From positions 62,001-126,000 of the forward strand of contig JAIXMP010000047.1 in NCBI GenBank assembly GCA_025677815.1: 64,000 nucleotides of DNA, in the 5' to 3' direction. The translations under genes were made by a program, and so were the position numbers. Within the stretch, counting starts at the first letter, position 1. Every line of letters begins with the position of its first letter. This DNA is from Phascolomyces articulosus. Lineage: Eukaryota > Mucoromycota > Mucoromycetes > Mucorales > Lichtheimiaceae. Of this stretch, positions 1 through 12,220 are shown piece after piece. The notes under the pieces were generated by a model that was given only the letters and a program-made list of their open reading frames with translations, did not search any database and was not told the DNA's origin.

Positions 1-1798
1 TATCGGAAGAAGACGAGGAAGAAGTGGTTGTTCCTCCTCCTGCTGCTGTTTTTTCGGATGAAGAGTTTGTATGAAGATCTGTAGCCGTTGTTGTATAAGC
101 TGAACCGGGCATTGAAGGAATTACTATCATGCCTTGATTTTTGCAAGAATTATTATATTCGGATTGTTTCCAAAAGCGATTCACAATCCATTTCATACAT
201 TTATTGTTCGAGGACTTTTTTTGTGATGGTTGATCTTTTGCTAAAGGAGCTAGGGATGCACAAGTTGTATCACGAGGCATGACAAAATCAAGAGCACCGT
301 GATCTGCATATATTTTATAAGAGCGCTTATCAAAACTTCGATGTGAACTGGATCGATGAAGATCGGAAGATGAATCTCCATACCGACGAATCAAATCACT
401 ATATATAATAATAAGAATAATCAATGCATGAGTCTTCTTTTTCATGTTTCTTTTTTCCTCTTTATAGATAGAGAGAATATGAGCGAGAGAGAAAGAGAGG
501 GGAGGGGAGGGGAAAGGACATTAGGAGAAGAGACAAAAAAAAAGACTTTTTACCGTTTCAAGAGTCTGAGCGCACCCATAAATGCAGGATCCATCAAAAA
601 CCCTAACAAATTAAAGAACCCCGGAAGTGCCTTGGTAAGAACTCCCCATATATTGAGTTCATAACTTACACTACATGGTCATGGTTATTGTATACACGTG
701 AATTAGCTTTTTAAATGCATTTTTTTTTCTCCTTGGAAGGATAATGATAGCGTGCTCATGGTAAAAATAATAAAAAAGTGAACATACGTGAGTGTTTGAA
801 ACATGTAAATTTCAGAGACAATAAATCCAAGTTGAGTTAAAAGAGGCGTTGTTGGATAAAGAAGTATACGTCGAACAACATGATGAACCACTGTTTGAGA
901 TGAAGAAGGGGGAATATTTTCTTCATGATCTATATTTTTTGGGTTGGCATCACGTAATAATTTAATAATCACCAAGAGAACAACCGTTGTACAATAAGTC
1001 AAGCATAAGAGTTGAGGAACAATGTAAGTTCCATATTCCCATAGTTGTGTAGATGGAGTATAAGACGCTATATATACCATATAAATTGTTATTTTGTTTG
1101 TATATATGGTCATGTCATGATATATAAACTGTAATTATGGTTATTAGTTACCATTACTTACGTGTAAACCAACAAGCACCTTGGGCAGTATCATATCCCA
1201 AGACGTGACCCATGAGTGGTATAATTGCTGTAATAATTGAGAATAAAACAGATATAATGTAATACCTATATATATGTGTATATATAGTAGGTATAGTATA
1301 CAATGTAAGTTTTTTTTTTTTGTAAATTATCATAAAGCAACGTATAAAAACATTCATTCAATATATAATTTACTCTCACCATTTCTCAAATACAGGATTA
1401 TAATAACGACTTTGTAAGAATAACCATTGAAGATTGAATGCAATGGCTGTTGTTAAAAATATATATTGATTACTGAGCCAAATAACTAAAAAAGCAGCAA
1501 TTTCACAAGCGGATCCGCTATCACTTGAGTAAGTATAGATCAACAATGAAGTTGCTGATATTAAATCTGTAAATGAGATAGCGGCTGTCAATCGTAAAGA
1601 TACACGGTCGACAAGACGATGATCGTACAATCGCATTGCAAGTAATATGATTAATACGGTAGATGCTGAAGCAATAGATACGCTATTGGCAATAATGTTG
1701 ATATTTTTTATTGATTCTAACTGCCAAGGTTCTTGGAATCGTAGGTCAGGTATCCCTGCCCCATCTGGGATTATTTGAGCATTGGGTAATGTTGCCAT
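1..1798 (-). CDS. Seven-transmembrane G-protein-coupled receptor, 3' end beyond window
   Basis: Plasma-membrane receptor expected to couple to a heterotrimeric G protein; ligand unknown. Exons on the minus strand: 1798-1380, 1265-1162, 1067-788, 664-554 and 398 to the window edge, all GT-AG and in phase (437 residues in the window). The product starts at MATLPNAQ with a short extracellular N terminus, then hydrophobic helices. Helix 4 is followed by the extracellular-loop segment GYDTAQGACWFT, with the Cys expected to disulfide-bond. The loop before helix 6 is basic (HHVVRRILLYP), and helix 7 contains LPGFFNLLGFLMDP. A long Ser/Thr-rich cytoplasmic tail continues past base 1. The layout fits the cAMP-receptor-like/Git3-like fungal GPCR groups, but the subfamily is not certain. 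The C-terminal end is missing because of the window edge. Confidence 0.8.
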
Positions 1799-2055
1799 AT
1801 GGAAAAGCTATTGATGTTGTATATATTTATATAAATAGATAATTTGATTTGGTTGATAGTTTAATGACAACGACAATAATAATAGTTATTGAATAAAGAA
1901 GGATAGAAAAGAAGAAAGAGAAAAGAAAAGATGAAGAGAGATAGAGAGAAAAAGTTTCCAAAAAAAAAGTACATGAGGAAGAGATGATGATGATGATATT
2001 ATCTTTCTCTCTATACTATTTTTTCCTATTTAATGCTAATAATATAATAATAGCT

Positions 2056-2292
2056 TTATTCAGGATCGCCAAGAGGAGTGTATCTAGGACATGTAGTTAG
2101 AGGAGTATACTTAAAAAGAATAGTACTTTTGTAATAATTTGTATAAAGAGAGGAGGTGATGAGGGAGAGAGAAGGAATCAAAATAAAAACAAAAGAAATA
2201 ATATAAATGCAGGTCAGAACAAATACCCCACCAAAACAAGAAATATTATAAGTGAATTGCATGTTTCCAAGTAGTTTATGTTGCATTTCCAA
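2056..2292 (-). CDS. Possible small protein, weak candidate
   Basis: Open on the minus strand to a stop at 2056, with no clear ATG; the frame is open upstream to about 2319, suggesting a 5' exon. Read through, it has a hydrophobic middle. That middle is pyrimidine-rich and is bounded by a usable donor (GTATTT, just after the GGG of a Phe-Gly-Gly) and an acceptor (TTTAAG), both phase 0, so it may be an intron. The spliced tail would end CPRYTPLGDPE. I do not recognise the family. It could equally be part of the receptor's 5' region. Confidence 0.2.
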   Translation of the reverse strand: MEMQHKLLGNMQFTYNISCFGGVFVLTCIYIISFVFILIPSLSLITSSLYTNYYKSTILFKYTPLTTCPRYTPLGDPE

Positions 2293-4110
2293 TGGCGAAA
2301 AAACTATTCTACCAATACGCAGTAAAGCTTATAAGATGTATATACTATCTTTTACGACGTTTTACTCTATTTTGTATGGATGATGCTGTTGATGATCTTA
2401 TTGTTAAGTGCATATTTTCAAGGAGATGTTAAGATTTTTTTTCTTTTTTGCGGGAGGGGGAGAGAGAAAGAAAGAGTAATGGTGATCCTAATTTTTGAGG
2501 AGGGATATGAGACAAATAGGTAGGTGAACTTCCTTATCAAGCAACGGATGGCGCGTGCGAAAAACTTAATCATCATTTTATATATAAGAAAATGCACTTG
2601 TTTTTATTTCTTACCCTGATTTAAAGTATTACTTTTTTTTTATATTATTCTTATTTTTTTTTCTCGGCTCGGAAGAAAAAAAGGGTTAAGCTTTTTTAAA
2701 GGAGTAAAAAAATAATAATAAGTCTATTTGAAACTTAATCTATAATGCAGTTCTTTCTCTCTCACTTTGATCGGCTGTTTATATGACTATTATATACTTG
2801 GCTCTCATGTTTTATTGATATATTTATAAAAATGACATGTCGTTTTTTATTGGTTCTCATTATTAGTTAGAGTGTAATTGTTGTATATAGTTGTAGAATA
2901 CTATTATATATGTTCCATACTAGTGGGAGACATAATAGATTGTCCATATTTAGAATCTCATTTGTTATACTTTATGCTAAGTAAATATGATAATTATTAC
3001 TTTTCTCCCCGCAACTTCCTCCTTAACTCGATATTATATCTATCTCCTCGAATGTTTGGCTACCAAAAACTTCCAGCTAGAACGATCCAGGAAATAGGTT
3101 CCGACTTTTTTTATATATAGAATGAGTTGCATAATATATGTATTTACTACTACAATGATAATTATAATTCGGTCGTTTTTCTAGTATTTATCAACCATCG
3201 TATCTGTATAACATATGGAAATATACACTAATGAGATGAACGTACCTAGATAACAAACAAATAATAATTTAGATATTGTTTCTTATCCAATCGTTCCTTT
3301 TTGTACTTCAATACATAAAATCCTTACATATATTATTTTGAATATTATCCCATGTAAACGATTCACGGGTCTTTACATCATATATATATATATATATATA
3401 TATGGATTTATTTTACTACTCCTTCTTTTATTATTATATATACCAACAACTACGTACTTCTTTTCCCTCTCGAGTACAGACAATGTAGCACAACATGTTA
3501 ATATTCGTATGTGCTTCGATCTGTGTTGCCCTCCGTTTGTACTTATAGATGACAGATGAAACAACGCAGGAATAAAATACATATAGTAGCACTACTAAGC
3601 CATGAATGCTTTAATAGAAGATTCCAATAGGTGTTGCATTTGAGGGAATTTCGCCAATAGATGCAATGGCTTATTAGCCACAGCAAGTAGCAATACATAT
3701 GAAGTAAAAAAAAAAATCAGGAAAAACACTCTGTATTATAGTCTAGAACAGCAATAATAGATAGAATGGATAAGTGCAAAGTATCTAGTACTGAATAAAA
3801 GTATTTTTCCGTGTTTCATTTTTATTATATACCTATATACAAACTTTGTAGTTAGCAATAGTTTAATTGTTAGTATATTTATATATATTAGATCGATATG
3901 CTGAAACTGTTTTCAAACAAATCCCATAAACAAGAACTACCTCCTGCAGCTAAAAAAATACTCATATGAATTATATGCATATAGAATACAAACATCAAAT
4001 AATAAATTCGTTGTATTACATATACTTCATGATCTACTATATTTATATGACATCCTCTACCTAATTATAACTATTATTTCTTCTTTTTATTGCGGGTCTA
4101 GAATGTGTGA

Positions 4111-4114
4111 CACA

Positions 4115-4184
<70 letters not shown>
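4111..4184. repeat. Compound (CA)n-(GA)n microsatellite
   Basis: Perfect CA dinucleotides pass directly into GA dinucleotides over 74 bases, ending 35 bases from the TBCA stop codon, so probably in its 3' UTR. An apparent ORF across it is just the repeat. Confidence 0.95.
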
Positions 4185-4187
<3 letters not shown>

Positions 4188-4218
4188 TGCCACTTTATTA
4201 TCAGTTATTCTGGACTAG

Positions 4219-4911
4219 TTATTCTTCAATAGCAATTTCAGCAAGTACTTTACGGGCTTCTTCCAATTCATCACTTCCTTCATATTGAGGATCCTCCTGT
4301 TGCATAAAATACATGATATTTTAATCCAAATTTTTCTCATTCTCAATTATTATAATGTTTCAAATAAATAGTAGAGAATTTCATTACCACTTTATCTTCA
4401 AGCTCCTTGTATGCCTTTGCAAAACGTTGCTTCACATCAGGTATCATTTGTAAAGTTTCATCAAGGACTTCTTTCTATTATAATCCAAAAAATGGGGATT
4501 GATGTAAAAAAAAAGGAGGTTGCGACATGTCTCACCTTTATTATTGAGTGCATATACACAAATTTATATCGTAACCCTTTCTTTTTTGTCACTAGTATCA
4601 CCACTGCCACCTCCCACCTTTTTTATATTTCAAATAATATCACTTGCCTGTTTTCGAACATCGGCTTCATCTGCATTGTTTTCAATAAGTTTGTCAATTC
4701 TTTTTTGTTGGTATTCAGCTTCTTTGCCATAACCAATATGTTCTTTGTAAATGCTACATGAATTCCAATGAAAAAAAAACAGTAACCGGGCATTGTATAT
4801 TTAATTGAAAAAGAATAATAGATAAAAAGATAAAGTATAATTGATGCGAAATGAATTCTTTCTTTACCGTTTAACAACGTTAGTTTTGATTTTTAATTCC
4901 TTAAGTGTCAT
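4219..4911 (-). CDS. TBCA (RBL2): Tubulin-folding cofactor A
   Basis: Cytosolic chaperone that captures beta-tubulin released from CCT and feeds the tubulin heterodimer assembly pathway. Exons 4911-4868, 4753-4648, 4474-4388 and 4296-4219 give 104 residues; the family is usually about 105-110. Visible features: start MTLKELKIKTNVVKRLHKE, matching the family's first helix; the second helix with EAEYQQKRIDKL; a third segment with IPDVKQRF; and the acidic C-terminal helix ending EEARKVLAEIAIEE. The protein is nearly all alpha-helical and charged, as expected. The second intron begins with GC (GCAAGT) rather than GT; reading through it would hit a stop after five codons, so this is a genuine GC-AG intron candidate. 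Confidence 0.9.
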
Positions 4912-5348
4912 GGTAAGATGAATCACGTAGTTTATGTATCAAAATGAAAAGAGTCAATTTTTTTTTTTGGCCAAGCGCGACAAAAGTGTAATGCTTCGCG
5001 TTACACACACACGAGTTGATAGATCCTACGTTCTTTATCCCACTATTATAAGCATGTATTGGATTTGATATAATTATTGCAAGGTTTCAAATAATAATAA
5101 CATTGTCCTTGTTTCAAGTCGTTGTATATCATAAGAGCGTTGATCCACATTACCCATCAGTATGAATGGTTTGAAACATAAAAAAAAATGCAGCCAAGAA
5201 AATTCCACAATAAGCAAAAGTGAGAAAAGAACTATATTACAGGATATTAGATTGAATGAGAAGATGAGAAAAGATAAAAGTATATAATAAATGGATTAAG
5301 ATAATGAGATGCTGATGGTGATAATAATAATAAAATAATAGGATGCAA
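4912..5348. other. Intergenic between TBCA and CIA30
   Basis: 437 bases with A/T-rich sequence, the TBCA promoter side and the CIA30 3' UTR. Nothing further seen. Confidence 0.6.
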
Positions 5349-6273
5349 TTAATCGATTTCGGATGATGATGGTGTTCGGTCATTATCACCTTCTGTATCT
5401 TCACTATTCATTGCCTTGATCCAATCTATTTCAATACTAAATGGTCCTTCTTCTCGGTCAGTAAGAGATACACCCACTGTTTTAATCTTTTCTCGAAACA
5501 TTTCTACTTGATCCGGCATAATCATTCCATTACTTGTGAATACAAAATCTCTAAATGGGATCTAAAAAAAAATCATAGACTATTCAGCATCACCATCTTC
5601 TTCATGACACATTCGCACATTTTATCTATTTACCATGACAGTTTCCCATTGACCAGGTGTACGTAAAAATAATCGATGTTGAAATAAATCGGTTTGGAAA
5701 TAGGTATCCGTTTGAATATTTACAAAATATTTTCGATTATCACCACGAACGCGTAAAGCAAGATATCGATATAAACTAGTATCCCAACAAGGCGTGCCCC
5801 ACATTGTAGCTTCTCGTTCCTAATAATAAAAGTTTTCATCATCCTTATGAGTCCGTCTGTTTCAGTACCTATTAATGTTGATGTTTTTTCTTTACCTTTG
5901 ACCTTATGGCAGCATAACCACTTTGAACGATTTCACGGTTTGCGGGTAATTCAAGTGAAATGTTACCAAAGAAACGACCTTTGCCCTGAGGTGTCAATTC
6001 TAACGATGCTTCTGAAAAGCCACCAATATCTTTATCACAACCAATGGCCCATTGATTTAAATCTTGTTTTGTGTTGAGTGCCATGAGAGGTAATTCTTTT
6101 TTCCAACCTTGAAGACCCTCCATGCGCATGGCTATTAATTTTATAAAGTTGTCGTTTTACAATCATTGTATTCTATCTATATTATTTTTTTAAAAAAAAA
6201 GAAGAAAGGGTATCTGACCTTTCGCGCTGGATTGGGCTACTTCTGCGGCTGATCGTTGAATATACTTGAACAT
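5349..6273 (-). CDS. Complex I intermediate-associated protein CIA30 / NDUFAF1
   Basis: Mitochondrial assembly factor for NADH:ubiquinone oxidoreductase. Exons 6273-6219, 6131-5896, 5819-5634 and 5561-5349 join in phase to 229 residues. The N terminus (MFKYIQRSAAEVAQ) is basic and short, suitable for a mitochondrial presequence. The CIA30 domain fills the rest: the NQWAIGCDKDIGG segment, the strand GRFFGNIS, SGYAAIRSK, YRYLALRVRGDNRKYFVN, the conserved FRTPG-like RTPGQWE, and IPFRDFVFTSNG near the end. The C terminus ends in an acidic/Ser-rich tail. Start chosen because it is the only ATG giving the presequence with a good donor after 18 codons. Confidence 0.92.
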
Positions 6274-6935
6274 TTAATATTATTATTTGGTTCAACAACA
6301 ACAAAACGAAAACTTGACACATAGTTGTGCTTATTTCTTTTTTTAGAGCGCGATGTCGCGATTAGAAATTTTGACTCTAATAAAATTTCAGTCATGCCAA
6401 ATAACAAATAATGATAATATTGCCCATGTCTTTAAGGAACCAAAGTTTATCAAAAGCAAAAATATGGAGAAGTTTTATGAGAACGCAGTATGCATTATTG
6501 ACAGCTTTGAAAAAATATACACTGAGAAACCGTTTCAAGACTCTCCAGTACGAAATGCAGATCCCCATGCTTGAATATATAATAAATAAAAGGCACATTA
6601 AAAATGGATCCGTATCTTTCCATATATAAAAGTACACCTAGATTCTTTAATTATTAAAAACCACGTTAGTTGATTATTATTTTTAACTTTAATAGAGCCC
6701 CCTACTGATTCTTGTATACGCATTGCTATGAGAATATATATATTCATTACAAAATGAAGTCGCCACATTAATAACTTGTTGCTATTTTTTCTTCTGCTTT
6801 GTACTTGATTTTTGTCAAGCGTATGGAGTCTAGGTATTTTACATCACAATATAATGATAATAATAATAGTAAACAAGGAATATACTTTATGGTTATTATT
6901 ATACAAATGATAACGAAAAGAGTGGTGCTACTACT
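6274..6935. other. Intergenic with one unsupported short ORF
   Basis: 662 bases upstream of CIA30 and downstream of the epoxide-hydrolase-like gene. A plus-strand ORF (6353-6574, 73 codons, ATG start) divergent from CIA30 is present but matches nothing I recognise and has ordinary A/T-rich composition. I do not call it a gene. Confidence 0.5.
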
Positions 6936-8526
6936 TTAAGCTTGATAAATCTTTGAAAGCCAATTTTTCAAGTGTTCATTGCATTCTTCTGGTTTCTCCC
7001 ACAATACCCAATGGCTAGTGTTCTTGACACAGTGAATTTCAATATTAGGAACACAGCTTTCCATGGTCTTTATCATTTCTGGAGGTAACGGAAGATCATC
7101 CGTAAGCATCATTAAAGCAGGCTTGTTGATTGTTGGATCTAAATCTATATATAAAACATTACGTTTTAGTTGGCTAATATATAAGAATAAAAGGATTCGA
7201 TAATAATCATTAAATTTACCTTTAGATTCTTCAAAGTTAAACTTTCCTCTCTTATAATACTGAAGGCTTCCAGCAGCACCTGTTTTTTGGAATTTTTCAA
7301 CATAATAATCGAGAACCTAAACAATTGTGGAAACAAGTAGATGTTAAGTTAAAATTTTACCTTTTAATTTTTTCTCCCTCATTCGATCCAAATTGCTTAT
7401 ATTATTTACCTTTTGAGGAAGGATGTCACTTTTAGGGACGGGTGGTCGGCCCACAACGAGCGATTTGGTATCCATATCATAGATACTGATAATTGTGCTT
7501 TGTTTTACTTCAGAAATTGGTCTAAATAAACGCTTAAAGAAGGCTTCTGTCTACAAATAATAAATAATATTCATAATTTAGTATATATTCTGAATATTTC
7601 TTAGAAAAAAAATACTATTTTCTTTTAAAAAAGAATTAGTATACATACATGTTCATTAATTTCTTGTTCTGCAAGAGGTGTGGTCAAGTATTGTTGATAT
7701 GTCAAAATAGGTACCAACTTGACAATTTCTTCAATGGGTGTATATTCCTTGGCTGGGGGTGAATAAGGTACGCAAAAACTAGAAACTAAAAAAACACAAA
7801 CATCTTATTATGTAAGAACTTGGATCATTCTATATATCATTTTATATATTATTATTACCTCCAATAACCCGTTCTGGATAGAATTGAGTAAAACGCCAAG
7901 CCTGATGACCACCCCAATCGTGACCTATAACAACAACTGTAGGAATTTGAAGATAATCAAGCAAAGCAGCAAAATCAGTTGATACGGTTCTATCTCCATA
8001 CGCAGAAGTTTCAGCTGGAGCATCCTTTTTTTTTTGTTATTGTATATAAATATATAAAAGAGTTAACTGTGTGTATCATTTATCAATAGGTATGCATAAA
8101 TAATTCTTCATGAATTTACCGTTTCACCGAATCCACGTAAAGTAGGAACAACAACACGGTATCCTAATTTGGCCAAATAAGGAATCTGTTCCCGCCAACC
8201 TATATATTTCAAGATTTCAATATGTTATTATTCTATAGTTGTATGATATACCGTATCCATCGTTGTATGCTTATTAATATGACAACATACCACACCAACT
8301 ATTTATTTTTGGAATGAATTTATATATTTCTTTATTAGTACACAGTTGCACAAGTCATCAAAAAAAAAAGAAAAAGAAAAAGAAAAAAAAAGACATACAG
8401 GTCAGGCCAACCGTGAAGAAGTAAAAGAGCATTTTTAGATGATTGATTTTCATCTATATATTGCATATGAATTCCATTTACAGTAGCATAATGATGCTTA
8501 AACGTTGCAGGGTCATTTGGATCCAT
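6936..8526 (-). CDS. Epoxide hydrolase-like alpha/beta hydrolase
   Basis: Predicted soluble hydrolase opening epoxides (or a related substrate) through an Asp-ester intermediate. Eight exons: 8526-8399, 8298-8291, 8199-8120, 8024-7859, 7785-7649, 7550-7410, 7316-7220 and 7144-6936, giving 321 residues, normal for the family. The oxyanion-hole motif HGWPD is at residues 38-42. The 8-nt second exon supplies LWCG, giving DLWCGWREQIPYL, the expected family continuation. The nucleophile is Asp108 in GHDWGG. The general base is His297 in NTSHW, and the acid is probably Asp268/269 in LTDDLP. Lid tyrosines lie in the segment after residue 128. No signal peptide. The ATG at 8526 is the first in frame after upstream non-ATG codons. 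Confidence 0.9.
8291..8298 (-). other. 8-nt microexon of the epoxide-hydrolase-like gene
   Basis: Minus-strand TTGGTGTG flanked by a clean acceptor (AAATAG) and donor (GTATGT). It bridges phase 2 of exon 1 and phase 1 into exon 3. Without it the HGWPD exon cannot be joined in frame to the GWREQIPYL exon, and it restores the conserved Trp-x-Gly-Trp segment. Confidence 0.8.
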
Positions 8527-11500
8527 CTTTTTAAAGGTTTTGAAAGAAAACAAAGAGAGAGAGAAACGCGAAAATTGCTCTGCTGTTTCTATTTAAAAGA
8601 ATGTTTCGCAGCATCTGAACGGAAGTTAAAATAAAGTGAGTGTACCGAGAAACCGGGACCCACTTTTTTCCATGAGGTAATAAATTACCACAAGCAATAG
8701 TCTCTAAGTCTGACAAGTATTAGAAGCGATTACAAAAAAATTGTGCAATGGAATAACCAAATGATTACTGTCAAATTTTCATATTGCTTCAGTTTCAATG
8801 TCTATAAGAAAAACTATACACCATCATATCTCTTAAATGGGATAAAATATCGACCTTCGAGATACGTATTTAGATTGGGGAAAAGTAAAGAAATAGTTAG
8901 AAAAGGATATTTTTGGATATAAAAACATAATATGCATGTCGTATTCTGATGAATATCAAAGAAACAAATGATTATTTATTTAATGCGCATCAGAAGAAAC
9001 TCATCCTGGAGAGTACCCCAAGCCCTGAGCTTCAGGAGAAGTGTTTCAGAATTTGGTGTGTCCGTATGTCCTGCTAAATCAGACAAAACCATTAATAAAT
9101 GTGTTTCAATGGATGTTTTGATACGGAAATGTGTTATATGTAGGAGACAAAAGTTAAAGTAAAAAAATGATCGTTAACTATAACTTACTTCACCATAACG
9201 TGGTAATAAAAAAGATTGTAGGCAATGTTTTGATAAATCAATATTGTTCTGGTACTCCAATAATATCGACAAGTTCGCCTCCTTTTATATCTCATCATTA
9301 TTTATGAATCATTCTGAACGAGAAGTGGAAGGGGTCGTAAGCATCATCTTCCAGCACATCGGATTTTTTTTTAGTTAATCAAGGAAAAACAAGTGCTTGC
9401 ACAAAATACGTTTGTTCCAAAAATCATATGGCAACTATGACAAGAAGAGTGATGATGAATATCATAAATATTATGACGATAACGATGGCGATGATCACAG
9501 ATTTTTTGGTTTTGGTGGTTTTCACCATAAAAAGAAACGCTATAGTGGTGGTAAGAGTAAAAAAAAAAATATACAAAATTTTATACGGTAAAGAATGTAC
9601 GTAAATGTGTCCATGGATTATAAACAGGGTGAGATGATGTGAACGAAGTCTGTAGTGATTTACCATTAATAATATTAGATACAACATTATCGATAATAAA
9701 TAAGCAAGACTTGTTTAATTTATCCTAATAAAAAAGTTTATTCGTATTGCTGTCAATAGTTCCTCACCAATAATCATTTTTCAATGTTTACTTGCTATAT
9801 AATAAATAGCAAGTTTATCATACGTCATTGATACTTTTGTATCTACAAGATGGAATTCCTACGTATCTTCGAGTGTACCAAAAATATATTAGGGGGGGCT
9901 GAAGGTCAGTGCTTCCATTGGATCTGAATGTAAATCAAATTTGGCTGAGACTGTCGTAACTGAAAATAATGGCTACTATCATATCCTTTTTTTGAATTAC
10001 TTTTGTAATAATCGCTGCTATCGCATTTGCTTTTTATTATGCCACGTATTTATTAACTATCATCATATTAATTATTCTAACACGTATTGTATTCTCTAGA
10101 ATTCCCGTATACATTATTATTATTAGTTTTATTATATATTTTATTATTACCTCAAGTAGTTGAAAAAGATTTAAATATTCCTCATCATTTAATCAATAAA
10201 CATAATCTTTTGACATCCTCTCTACTTTGCTCTATTCTCATTGGCTAAGGTATCTATCCGTCTTTCTTTCAAGCTACCAACCTCTTCAAGTTTTTGTTCA
10301 CATACCATATTTTTTACATATGAAGGCTATTGCCTGCGTGGAAAAAAAAAGATATAAAAGACCACTGTTTTCACCCCTCTTCTCTTTCCACTTACACTTT
10401 ATAAGGGCATTCTCTTCAACAAAAAAACATATTGTTTTACTAGTATTTTGTGCATCGAGCTGAATAGTTTTCGAGTTGTTTTTTCATAGCTATCATTCGG
10501 ATCTTTGTTTTCCATCCTTGCAGTTATGTCATTGAAGCTTACTCTTCCTTCAACACATTTAATTCCTATGAAATGCCCCAATCATATCATAAAGCATTTG
10601 ATGACTGTGCACAGGTAGCTTACTCAAACTTTTAGTAATACTCAACCAAACTCTTGTTAGAAAATGGTATAAAAAAATAGATAAACTAGTAATCTTGGAT
10701 AAAGAACCATTAGTTCATTTACATAAGATGTCTTTTTTTTATGGAGCCAGAGTTCATGAAACAGCGGGTTTCAGACATAACTAACCTATTCATGGTTATG
10801 TTGAATTATGTATAATACTCAGATCAAAAATGTCCTGCCATAAAATAGTATATTGCTGATCTTATACTATTAATATCACACAACGTTATACAGTTTCACA
10901 GCATTATTATAAGTTTTGTTTTCTACTTTTTCCTGGTAATAAAATATTCTTTTCTTTTTTATTATTATTGATAATAATATTACATAATAATAGTGAAAAA
11001 TAGACAATAATAATAATAATATATGCAAAAATATATTAATTCATACTAAGGTGAAGAACTCCAAACAAAAAGGAATAGCCTCGAAGACTTATTATTTATT
11101 TTAGGTTTAGTTCACAAAATTCTTAATCTTTAATAGCATTCAATGAATGTTCCGCTGGTGCAACCTATTTTTTTTTTTTTTTTTTGTCAAGCCGACGATA
11201 ATATGTAGTAAATGGTCGAGACAAGTTTTCAAGTTGTACGAGAAACGGTAATAATCTATAATTGTACCAATATATCTATCCTATGATCGATTATATATTT
11301 TATGTGAAATGAAACAATATTCCAACCTAAAGATTTAATACTAAATCCACAAGATATTGACCACTTAATAGATAAAAAGAAATAATCGTATGACATATGA
11401 AAGTAATAATAAAAAGGAGGGCAGTACAAAACGGACCTTATTTACAATAAATAATGAAAAATTGAAATGATTATAAATTAAAAAACCTTGTTTAAAAAAT

Positions 11501-12220
11501 CGATTCATCTCACCTTTTTAATTTAAACTTGTTGCTTATCATTTTATTAAAGATATCCTTTCAGTTCTTATATAAGTTATCCGATTATTATTAAACAATT
11601 GAAATAAAAGATATTATTAACATATCTGTCAATGGGAAGAATGAATGTTTATTGTTTTTCTCACATAATTTTTCAAATGTATGGATTCAATCGCACGATC
11701 TTCTTTTATTGGTATGAGGAGCCCGCGCGCTCTAATTTTGTTCATGTGATTTACAAAAAAAATGGTACCTTTTTTTATTCGTAGAATACCATAGTAGCGG
11801 TAGTGATAGTAACTTGATCATGATCATCACCATGGCATCATCAGTATATAATAGTCTTGCATCATTAGAGAAAATTTGCTATATAACTAATTAATACGTA
11901 AAGATAGAATAAAAGAGAAATTGGCTCGTGTTTATATAAATTATTATTATTGTTGATAAAATGGATTGTTAAGTTTGGTCTGTGGCACGTAGCACTTGAT
12001 TGAATGAAATCCTTTTTTTGTAATGTTTTCATTTTCATTTTCATTTTTTGCCCTTTTTCTTTTTCTCTTAATAATAGCAAAATAACGCACCCGGTCCTTT
12101 CTTTTTCTTTTTTTATATTATCATTCTCCATTACAACAAGACATTCGTGTCTTTTGTAGATTCATTATACAAATTATACAAAACTTCCTTTCCTTTAATA
12201 TATAGTTCTAAAAAAACACA
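8527..12220. other. Long intergenic region with gene relics
   Basis: 3.7 kb of A/T-rich DNA. A decayed minus-strand gene lies at about 8968-9961 (separate entry). Around 10385-10640 the minus strand has short coding-like segments in alternating frames (for example KLPVHSHQMLYDMIGAFHRN followed by stops) that may be another relic. The rest, including a T18 run near 11168, shows nothing I can support. Confidence 0.45.
8968..9961 (-). pseudogene. Decayed protein-coding gene, family not recognised
   Basis: Several minus-strand segments read like protein but are broken by stops and phase changes. At 9961-9783 one frame is open apart from two internal stops (…SAKFDLHSDPMEALTF, later EFHLVDTKVSMTYDKLAIYYIASK-like). 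At 9724-9587 an open 46-codon exon-like block begins DKLNKSCLFIIDNVV and ends NPWTHLRTFFT before a GTATAA donor. The antisense of the D/K-rich block near 9430-9530 reads as a hydrophobic stretch that could be a membrane span. Lower down come GELVDIIGVPEQY and a C-terminal block with SDLAGHTDTPNSETLLLKL ending at 8968. I infer one ancestral membrane-associated protein but cannot name it. Confidence 0.4.

Larger units (their letters stand above)
1799..4218. other. Intergenic, A/T-rich, mostly featureless
   Basis: About 2.4 kb between the receptor start and the TBCA stop. It holds polypurine/polypyrimidine stretches just upstream of the receptor (about 1900-2020), an (AT)n run near 3379-3404 and a weak candidate small ORF at 2056-2292, listed separately. 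No other convincing coding segment was seen. Confidence 0.6.

Noticed and set aside
1..74. Plus-strand acidic ORF end at the window start
   Set aside because: The minus strand reads in phase as the Ser/Thr/Gly-rich tail of the receptor with proper splice sites, so the acidic plus-strand reading is its shadow.
4103..4288. Plus-strand ORF across the (CA)n-(GA)n repeat
   Set aside because: Made of the microsatellite and the antisense of the last TBCA exon.
9397..9591. Asp/Lys/Gly-rich plus-strand ORF
   Set aside because: Low complexity; the opposite strand lies between relic coding blocks, and no start context or family match supports it.
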